A stretch of DNA of 64,000 nucleotides, from contig NC_057925.1 in the NCBI RefSeq assembly GCF_018873765.1, forward strand, positions 8,133,568-8,197,567, written 5' to 3'. The DNA is from Telopea speciosissima. Lineage: Eukaryota > Streptophyta > Magnoliopsida > Proteales > Proteaceae. The notes under the pieces are model-generated. The model saw nothing but the letters and a program-made list of their open reading frames with translations, did not search any database and was not told the origin of the DNA. This document shows, piece after piece, positions 35,128 through 44,200 of the stretch. Positions within the stretch are counted from its first letter, which is position 1, and each line of letters opens with the position of its first letter. The position numbers were made by a program, and so were the translations under genes.

Positions 35128-35208
35128 CCATATATAGGCCATACTCCATAGCCCACCACACTCTCTCTTCTAAGATATACCTTCAAACAAACCCCCCTGG
35201 TCACTGTT
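35128..35208 (+). promoter_or_regulatory. Core promoter candidate of LBD-2
   Basis: TATA-like 'catatatag' about 75 bp before the start codon, in a block conserved with LBD-1. Inferred from position only. Confidence 0.4.
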
Positions 35209-36175
35209 ATGACTTCATCATCTCCCCCATTTTTTGTTTCCAGTGATTGCTCTACTACTTGGTCTTCTCCTCAATCATTTCCTCCTCCTCCTCCTCCTCA
35301 TCATGATCAATCTGAACTTCCTCCTCCTCCTGTCATCAGACCTTGCGGCGCTTGTAAGACCCTCCGTCGAGGATGCGTCCCAAGATGCGTTCTTGCACCA
35401 TACTTTCCCCCAAACCAACCCCTCAAGTTCTTGGCTGTTCATAGAGTATTTGGAGCCAGTAACGTCGTCAAAATCTTGCAGGTACTACTTGTTAGGGTTT
35501 GATGTCTTGTATTCTGTTGTTTACATAAGTATGGTGTACGTATAGGGTTTTGCTATAAATTTGTAGCGAGGTCTTTTTTTCTTTGTTTTTTTGTTTTTTG
35601 TTTTTTTGATGGGTAGGGGGAGAATGTAGGATGTGATCCAGGAGACTTGAACTCAAGAGCTCCTGATAGCAATAGACCTTTACGCACCACTAACTACCAA
35701 GTGCGCTAGGCACTTGACCACGAGGTTCTTTCTCTATAATGCAATTTGAGAGAAGTGTGAGGATGAGTGATTGTAACCCTATTATCCATTGTGATTTCTA
35801 ATTGTCGTGTGATTAATGTAGGAATTACCAGAGAGCCAAAAAGCTGATGCAGTGGATAGCTTGGTCTACGAGGCGGTGGCCAGGATTAAAGATCCAGTGC
35901 ATGGATGTGCAGGTGAAGTTTGCAGATTGCAGAAGCTTGTGAGACAACTTCAGATGCAATTGGCTACTGCACAAGCCCAAGTTCTTAACACAGTATCATA
36001 TCAACAAGAGAGCTTCTCATGTGATTATAACTCATTGATATGTACGGAGAAGGAAGCTGAAGCTCAACAAGAACCCTTACTGGATGATGACTTCATGTTG
36101 GGTACACCAAACTTCCAGATTTATGACTGCTTCTCATGTAACAATTCATTCTTTCCGTCCAATACCAATAATTAA
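35209..36175 (+). CDS. LOB-domain protein, LBD1/LBD11-like (LBD-2, two exons)
   Basis: Paralogue of LBD-1 in unit B. Exons 35209-35481 and 35822-36175 flank a 340-bp intron (donor GTACTA, acceptor TGTAG), giving 208 residues. All four C-block cysteines are present (C46, C49, C56, C60), but the segment reads CKTLRRGC, where LBD-1 has CKILRRRC; the third Arg, normally conserved before the third Cys, is Gly55. Near the exon junction KFLQ is KILQ. Exon 2 is almost identical to LBD-1 apart from a shorter Gln-rich stretch. The open frame is intact and the gene is probably expressed or recently expressed, but the Arg-to-Gly change in the DNA-binding block could weaken it. Confidence 0.87.
35577..35720 (-). 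mobile_element. tRNA-derived SINE in LBD-2 intron
   Basis: Same element, orientation and site as in the LBD-1 intron. Flanking 'gcgaggtctt' (about 35566) and 'cgaggttctt' (35721) form an imperfect target duplication of about 10 bp. Inherited through the A/B duplication. Confidence 0.65.
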
Positions 36176-36885
36176 TTCTTGAGGGATTGAGAAACCAGTT
36201 GCTCTTAAGATTAAGGGCTTATGATCTTTGAGAAAAGCAAAAGTAACTACAAATTTAAATTGATTCTGATTTTTCATGTATGAGAACAATTCGTTGGAAG
36301 TGTTTGGTTTTATAGAATGATTTCCAAAACACCCACCCCCAACCCAATGATGAAGATAATGGATTTTATCATCAATTAACTTGAAGCTACATGGGATGTC
36401 TCTTTCACAGAACTAGCCAAATATGCTCTCAACTGTTGGATGAATAGACCAATCTCTGAGTTACTCTAAATGGCAGACAAATCCTCACCTACGCATGGTT
36501 TTCATTTTGTTTTTTTTCTCCTCTAGGGGAGAAGGGGGGGGGGGGGGTGGAGTGGAGGGGGAGAGGTTTCAATAGGAAATAATTTTAAGGGAAACAATTC
36601 TCTGAGTAAGCGGCGTAGGATAGGCCAGCGGTCTCTATCTCTAGCTCTTTCCTCTCAACCTCTATATATGAATTGTTGTGTCCCTTTCTTGTGTATCTGT
36701 TAAAACAAACACCAAACAAACACGAATAATAACAAAACAGCACAAAAATGACACAAAGATTTACTATGGTTCACACGCCAATTTGATGTGCTATGTGACG
36801 GGCTAATTAAGAATGCATTCCAATATGTCTAATCATGGCTATGTGACAGGCTAATTAAGTTTCCTTTCAAGGGATTATCAATAAT

Positions 36886-37431
36886 TGTTGGATTTTTTTT
36901 ATTGTTTTAATATTAAAGATTCAAAATTCGTTTGGCTTTTCTGTTGAGTACATCTTTTGGAGACACTCCTTGGTTGTGTCTCTTCTTCTACTATATTAGG
37001 AGATGAGGTCTTGTCCTTTTTTAACAACACTTTTAGAAACAATTTCAGTTTCTATTTCTTCTCTACCATAGTCTGTTAGTGTCAATGAGTTAATGAGTAT
37101 AGCCTTATGAACTCTCTCCATAATCACATTTGGTACTGCAACCTATGTGAATTGAGAGTTGTTTTATCTTGGAAGTATAGGTGCATGGTCAACCTGGATT
37201 GTAGAATTGGGGCATCTAAAAATCTTTAAGGAGAGCATCGTTTGGTGCGATTCAACTCTATCGTCTACTGTTCAAATATCACGAGATGACGTGTATTAGT
37301 GTACTTCTTTCTACAAGATATTTTGGTATCATACTACTTTCCATACTAATTAGATAAGTCTTATACTTACTGTTTGTTATATATTATATTTCTAGTTTTA
37401 TACTTTCTGCCCATTTTATTATTTTCCAACA
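36886..37431. mobile_element. Solo LTR (Copia-like), unit B
   Basis: 546 bp, TGTTGGA...TCCAACA, with a perfect 5-bp target duplication ATAAT (36881-36885 and 37432-37436). Same site and sequence as the unit A solo LTR, but without the nested hAT. Confidence 0.8.
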
Positions 37432-38091
37432 ATAATGTACCTTGATTTGCTGATTTATTAAGGGATTATTAATACCTTACATAATATGAGGAGCAAAGAT
37501 TTCCTATAAGAGGTACATTCTCTTACAACTACAAATATAGAGAATCTACGAGCATTGATCCAAAACTAGAAGCTTCGGTAAAAGGGTAAGTTTTTAGCAA
37601 ATAAAGTGGCGATAGGAGGGCAAGCGAAGCATCAATCTCATATCTGCACAAATATCTGGCTTCACCGCCAAACTTGGTAAAAATAAAAAGTCGACAAGAT
37701 ACTGCATCCTCCAAGAGTCCCAATATATGATAAAGACTGGCTCAGGTTCTCATACAAATACCATTTTCGTATGGGGGGCCTGAACCGCAAAGATGGAATC
37801 TAAGAGTGGGACCTATCTCTTTTGAATTCCAATTGTGCAGCTCAAGCCGTACGAGCCATCACAAAACATGCACACCCAATTATCATGTTTTTCTCCTGCC
37901 TATTCAAAGATTCGTTGGTTTTTGTTCCCACCAATGAATGCTTGGCCGTATGGTCAATTCTATAATTGATATTATTTTCCATTCATGTTCTCATAATCAC
38001 CCCTGCATCCCTTGTTGAGTTGTAAAATCATTTCTATGGATGGAAGGCTGGTGTCCGTAACTAGGTTGTCCAAAGAAGTCCTGAAAGAGTG

Positions 38092-38256
38092 AATAATTAT
38101 CACCTCCAATTTGCGAGCACCTCCAATTTGTCTAATAGGGGGAGTAGATCCCATCTTGGGCAGTATTTTCGGATAGGGGATAGGATGGTCATTTCCACCT
38201 TTATGTGCGGAATTGAAGGAATTGGAGGGGGCAGAGAATTGGAGGGGATAACGATT
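38092..38256. mobile_element. MITE with CCTCCAATT-type ends, unit C
   Basis: Inverted ends are 'aataattatcacctccaatt' and the reverse complement of 'aattggaggggataacgatt'. Unit B has the uninterrupted 'gaaagggcaactgatttgag' at the matching place, so this is an insertion specific to unit C. Same family as 22342-22501. Non-coding. Confidence 0.7.
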
Positions 38257-38379
38257 GATTTGAGGCCCCTTTTGTTCTAAACTATGGAGGAGAGGAATCT
38301 GCATGCAATACCAATGGTTGTTCTGAAAATGGTATCATCTATATGTGATATATGAAGAAAAGTACCCCGCATAATCGGA

Positions 38380-38385
<6 letters not shown>

Positions 38386-38424
<39 letters not shown>
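38386..38424. repeat. (CT)n microsatellite, unit C
   Basis: About 19 CT units; unit B has a short interrupted version at about 32468-32500. Confidence 0.85.
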
Positions 38425-38427
<3 letters not shown>

Positions 38428-38831
38428 GTGTATCACACCAAGAATCAACTTGATCAGACACTCTTAAATTCATGATGTATATACACGTTTTCTTAAGGCT
38501 TCGTTTATTTCCGAGCGAAAAAACATATAAAGTTTTTTTATTTTTTTTTTTTGTAATTGAAATTATTGGTGGTTCCTCACAATTTCTTGGAAGAATGCAG
38601 GGATGTGAGTGAAATTGGCCAATATAGAAAAAGAAAATTTTTGTAATCATGTTTTTGCAACCTACTTAATTAAAACTCTTGCCTTATGTGGTAGTTTAAC
38701 TACCTTTTCAACTATGAGGCTCAAGACTTTGATTTTGGATAACTGGCCGGCCCAATAAAAAATGGCCGCTAACCTTTTCTCCAATTGCAAGTAGGATATC
38801 CAAAGAAGATCGGACGGGACATTGATTTGAG

Positions 38832-39020
38832 CAATTTGACTCCTCTACTTCCATCTGCCCGGTACTGTCATTCGCCCAACAGACACAGTAGGGCGGTGAA
38901 AAGACCGTCTTATCCCTGCCCGAGCATCTTGCCCGAGCGGGGGTAAGGCGGTCTTTACCACCTCGCTGTGTGTAGGGCGCACGACAGTACCTGACAGGTA
39001 GAAGTAGAGGAGTCGGATCC
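38832..39020. mobile_element. Mutator-like foldback MITE with 10-bp target duplication
   Basis: 189 bp, strongly palindromic: the left arm contains GACTCCTCTACTTC and CGGTACTGTC, the right arm GACAGTACCTG and GAAGTAGAGGAGTC. A perfect 10-bp direct repeat TTGATTTGAG flanks it (38822-38831 and 39021-39030). Unit A has a single TTGATTTGAG followed by 'acctcc' at about 23932. The 9-11 bp duplication suggests a Mutator-like family. Non-coding. Confidence 0.85.
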
Positions 39021-39035
39021 TTGATTTGAGGCCTC

Positions 39036-39040
<5 letters not shown>

Positions 39041-39074
<34 letters not shown>
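39041..39074. repeat. (CT)n microsatellite, unit C second run
   Basis: About 17 CT units at the site homologous to 23948-23997 and 33619-33652. Confidence 0.85.
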
Positions 39075-39077
<3 letters not shown>

Positions 39078-39266
39078 CACTCACAGATATTTGCACACAC
39101 TACTCAAATGTTTATCATGTTTCTAGTTTGAAGAAGGGGTGGGACGAGTCATTATAGTGTAAGCACACACCTGGCTGCAATCCCCTCCCACATATTAGTG
39201 AAGTATAATAGTTAACTTTTTGCACTTGGCAGTACATGGGTTTGTTTATGTGATAGAGGACCTCAC

Positions 39267-39431
39267 GGATCTTTATCCTCTCAGGTTCCCTACCCAATAC
39301 AATTCGTCTGATTCCTCTCATAGGGGGGTAGAAATGACCACCTTATCTCCTGCCCGAGTGAGGTCCACCCCCCTCTTATTAGAGGCACTGGGGAACTGTA
39401 CTGGATAGAGAACCTGAGAGGATAATTTTTC
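39267..39431. mobile_element. Mutator-like MITE, 9-bp target duplication
   Basis: The ends share an inverted 'tatcctctcaggtt(c)c' block (left about 39275, right as 'gaacctgagaggata' about 39409-39424). The flanks GGACCTCAC (39258-39266) and GGACCTTAT (39432-39440) match at 7 of 9. Units A and B have the uninterrupted 'agaggactcagatacatc' here. Non-coding. Confidence 0.7.
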
Positions 39432-41277
39432 GGACCTTATATGCATCCCAATGGTCAAATTTTAGTCCAAAGTAAGCTAGGAAGATTGCTCAAACTTTGA
39501 TTCTAAGTTTTAGTAAAATTATCAAAATGCCATCATATTGAGATGAATATAAAATACAAAATGACATCTTTTGTAATTTTAGCTACTTCCTCTACTCATT
39601 TTAAACTGAAATTGTACCAATGAGATGCTTGCATTGTCGTTTATCATGTAGACTGACCCATGTACTGTCATATGGCAAATAGTGAGTGTTCTACTTCACT
39701 AGGCATAGTGGTAGGAAGAAAACCCATATATATATGAATTCGCCCAAACACAGGAGTGTACAAAACTACCGCCTACCCCCCCCCCCCCCCCCAATGAAAT
39801 AAAAAATCGCATCTATATTGATGCCCCTGCATGCGCTCTCATTGACCCTCATAGTAGTGCAGGCGTTGCACGACTAGACAACGAAAATCACATTTTTTTT
39901 ATATATATCAAACTTCATTTCTTTCCAAGTGAAAATCACATGTTTTTTTGGAATCACTGGTAGTTCTTGATTGCTTCGTTTGTTGCAAGAAGGGGAATAA
40001 AATTGATTAGATAAAGAAAAATGAAACTTTTGTAATCATGATAGTATAACTTACTTAAAATGTATTTTATATTTGGTATTGTAATTTTTAATGTAATATT
40101 TTTTTTTTAATTTAAATTATTTTCATATTTGGTAATTATATTTTTCAACATTATTTCTATTCTTTTAGACCAAATAATTTGACTACAAATAAACTAAAAT
40201 TTGAATAATCAAAATTAAAAGGCAAATCCCTTATTGTTATCACAATGATTAGAAAAGTTTTTTTCATTTAATTTTAATATAAATATCAGAAATGACAATA
40301 AAAAGAAGAATAGTGGTTGGCTTAATAAAGTTATTAAGGCTACAAGATTTCATTGATACCTATCTACCATAGAATAATTACATTCAGGAACCTTTCCCAC
40401 ATAACCTCAAATAGAAATTCTTGTCAGGGTCTTCATAGCCTTTCATGGATATTATCAAACTTTCAATTGGAACATCCCATATGAAAGGAACACGTGTTTT
40501 TCTTTTAAGCTGACCTCAGGGATAACCTCACTTAATAGAGACAAGTTTTGCTTTGGTGAGATAGATCTGTTAGTTTCAAACTTAAGTTGACTACTCAACC
40601 TCTTCATCCATAACGATCTAACCCAGTTTCTTTATTCTTTGAATCTTCTTGATCTCCATAGCCCACACTCTCTCTTCATTTGTTTAGTTCTTTCTTAATA
40701 CTCTATATATCTCTTCTAAGATATGTATTCAAATGAAGCCCTAATCACTGCTGGTGCTATGACTTCATCATCTCCTCCATTTTTCATTTCCAGTGATTAC
40801 TCCACTACTTGGTCTTCTCCTCAACCATCTTCTACTTTTCCTCCTCCTCCTCCTCATCATGATCAATCTGATCTTCCTCCTCCTTATGTCATCAGACCTT
40901 GCGGCGCCTGTAAAAGCCTCCGTCGACGATGCGTCCCAGGATGTGTCCTTGCACCATACTTTCCCCCAAATGAACCCCTCAAGTTCTTGGCTGTTCACAG
41001 AGTATTTGGAGCCTGCAACATCATCAAATTCTTGCAGGTACTACTTGTTAGGGTTTGATGTCTTGTATTCCATGGCTTAACTAAGTATGGTGTATAGGGT
41101 TTCGTTATAAATTTGTAGCAAAACCCTAATAAATTCTCTCCGATTCTCCTACTGCACATACAAAACACCTTCGTATCATCAGTGATCTATTCCTCACACA
41201 TGGAATAATTCTTTCTCCCAGTATTGCAAACGGGTTTAGCCCCCAGGAAATTATCTTTTTAATTGCTTAGTTAATTC

Positions 41278-44200
41278 ATGGCTTCTTTTCCTCCTTGTTT
41301 CTGTGATGACCCGCTCATCCCATATGACCACAGTATTCACGCACAGCACGATCGCACTAGCAATAGCGGTGCACTTAATTTTTTAATTGATCTCACACTT
41401 GAACATAATGAAAAACTCTCAAAAAAATTAGATAACACCCTCACTCTCTTGTCAGATCTGGTTGCCCAACAACCAGAACCACCCCCAGACTGCCCTCCCC
41501 GGGCTACTTTTCTTGTTATAAGCACCCTTAATGAGGACTCTTCTCTTCCTCCTCCAGATGATAACTATGTTTATCATAAGGAAATTATGGACCACTGGAA
41601 AGATCGGTATAAAGATTCTAAAGATAAAAATGAAAAATCCCGACTTCTCTCCATGATGCAACAATTCTATGTTGACAACCAACAGAGTTTTGTCGCACAT
41701 AATTTTGTGCTTTTCTCGGACGATGACGATGACGAGATTCTAAATGAATCATCTTCTGACTCAGTTTCGTCCTCCTCTGACTCTGACTTTGAGTCACCTC
41801 CTGAGTCTATCCCTGACTCACCTCCTATTTCCCACAGTATCCCAACTGTCGGTGAACCCTCCTCTAAACGCAAGGTAGGTCCAACCGACCATCTTGACAC
41901 TGATGCGGACTTTCAACCCCACACTGGGGCCCGCACTTCTTTTGGTACTGACGACGTCTTTACCGCCAACCCTGAGGTTCCCATCCTTACCCGAAAGGAC
42001 GACCTCCATAAATATGGGTTAGCCTCCTATGGCACTTATTTGGATCTTACCAATATTGCCATTAAAGACTATGATAAGGCAATCACAGAATGGGCTCAAA
42101 CCTTTTCTTTGTTGATTACCAATAACAAAGCCACATGGAAAGTTGAACAATTTTTGGAATACTTTTGTGGTTCTCTGCAAGGTGATGTCTTACAATTTAT
42201 TAAGAAGTTTGACCAAACCGAAGATGGGAAAGTTGCAAAAACAACCCTTCTGACCTATGTCTCTAACCCAGAGAAGGTCTTGGTCGAATTCACGAAACTC
42301 TTAAAATCTGAGTTTTGTGGTTACCATCACCCTGACAAGCTTGTAGAAGATGTCAGTTTCAACCTCACCAAGATTAAGCTTAACAATTTAAATGAATTTG
42401 AAGCTTTTTCTAAAAAATACATGTCTCTTTTTCAATTATTAGATCCATCCAAATCTGATTATTGGAAGGAACAGTTCTTTCCTAAACTCCCTCCACCATG
42501 GGATGAACTATGTCACACGACATACCCTGGTTTCATCAACGCTTCAAAATCTGTTGATACCCTTGGCAACCGAATCAATTTCGTGTTTCGCCACATCCTT
42601 GATCACTGTTTAAAGGCACGTACTACCAAACAGTTAAAACAGAGAGTCACTCCTGGCCTCTGCAAGGATCTTCTTCAAAATGAATTTGAGTTCGGTACCA
42701 AGCCAACTCATGTTCCAAAACATAAGTCCAAGTCTTTCAAATCCTTTCCTTTTCGTTCTAAGAAAAAAAGGTATCATTGGAAGAAATTCCATAAAAAAGA
42801 CTTTCCTTCTAAAGACTTTTCTTCTTCTAAGAACAAACGTTTTGCCAACAAACGCTTTGTTTTCAAACGTACCTCTTACACTGGTAAAAAGGACAAATCT
42901 CAATGTACCTGCTACCTCTGTAATGAAAAGAGCCATTTTGCCAATGAATGCCCTAACAAATCTAAGAATGCCCGTAAAATGATTCGTTACCTCGACGAAT
43001 GCAACTACGAGACTCTTTTCTTCTCCGAAGTTTCTGACCCCACAGAACTTCTCTATGAAGTCTTCTCTGAATCGGATTGCTCTGGTTCTGATGATGACTC
43101 TTCCGATTTCATCTTTATGGAAGACGAGTCTACAACCGATTCGACTCCTATTGAAATCCAACCGATTCCCTCTTCTGAAAATGACTCGGTTTCTCTCAAT
43201 CACCTTATTCGTGAAGATGTCTCTTTTGACCCTAATCTCTTCACTAAGCTTAAATCAATTAAGCATGATGAGGTTTATAAGCTTTCAAAGCTTAACCTCT
43301 GGTCTCGACGTTTCTTTGACCAAGCTTGTGGCAATTCCACTGCTCAGTCTACAGATGATGCATCCCTTGAGATCTCCCTGTTCAATCCGGCTCAAATCCA
43401 ACGATTAGTAGCCAAACACCCTCGTTTGAGATACATTCATATTGGTCTCATTCAGATTGAACTCATGGCGCTCTTTCGCCAAGGCATAGACACCCCTGTT
43501 GTCATTGCCGTCTTTGACAAAAGATTCCTATCCAATCCAATTAATGCCTTAATCGGAGGAATTGAGTCAAACCTCATTCACGGTTCGGTCTGGTTCAAAC
43601 TACGACCCAACTTCTTCCTCTCTGTCCAGGATCCAAATCTTTGTGATTCGGTGGTTCTTAAAATTAAGACCCAATGGACTAGCATGAAGGCCGACAGCCA
43701 TAATCTCGCTGTTAGCTGGAAATGTTTGCATGAATTAACCAACGGTACTTCTACCAAACTATTGCCCCTTCCAGATAAACGGTTCGTTGAACTCTTCGAA
43801 CCAAAACCTTTCGAACACGAGATCCAACCTCATTTACTTGATTGGCATGATATCCAACTTCCCCAGGAATGGATGCTCTCCGATATTCTTGACACACCTC
43901 AGAATATCACGGCTCCTTCTCCTCCTACCTTTGAACTACAGGCTTCTGGAAATAATCTTTATTTCCGCCGACATTCTACAGGCTCTCCTTCTAGAACTGC
44001 TAGTACTCCTTCTCTTAGAACTGCCATACCAGGCTCATCTAACACCTCGATTGGCTCTTCTTCTCGCCATTCAGTTTCTTCCTATGTTCCACGCAATATG
44101 CCTGGATTCAACCCGCAGAACTGGATACCTCCTTCTGCTCGAGCATTTAAAGCTCCCCTTCGTAAAGATTTTTCTGACACCGATTCTACTGCTGTCATTA

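Larger units (their letters stand above)
31734..37436. repeat. Segmental duplication unit B (contains LBD-2)
   Basis: Begins just after the solo LTR of unit A with 'gatttactgatttattaaggg', matching the start of unit C at about 37441, and runs through LBD-2 to its own solo LTR. It is the shortest unit: it lacks about 2.6 kb present in unit A between the LBD 3' flank and the solo LTR. It has its own 79-bp tandem duplication. Confidence 0.75.

Noticed and set aside
38708-39100. 130-codon minus-strand frame
   Set aside because: It crosses a CT microsatellite and a palindromic MITE; composition is explained by these.
41042-41121. Intron repeat on both sides of the virus as a target-site duplication
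   Set aside because: The copies are about 80 bp and differ by roughly 15%, and pararetroviruses lack integrase; better explained by paralogous intron halves.
42634-43203. 189-codon minus-strand frame inside the pararetrovirus
   Set aside because: Antisense shadow of the basic and zinc-knuckle part of the polyprotein.
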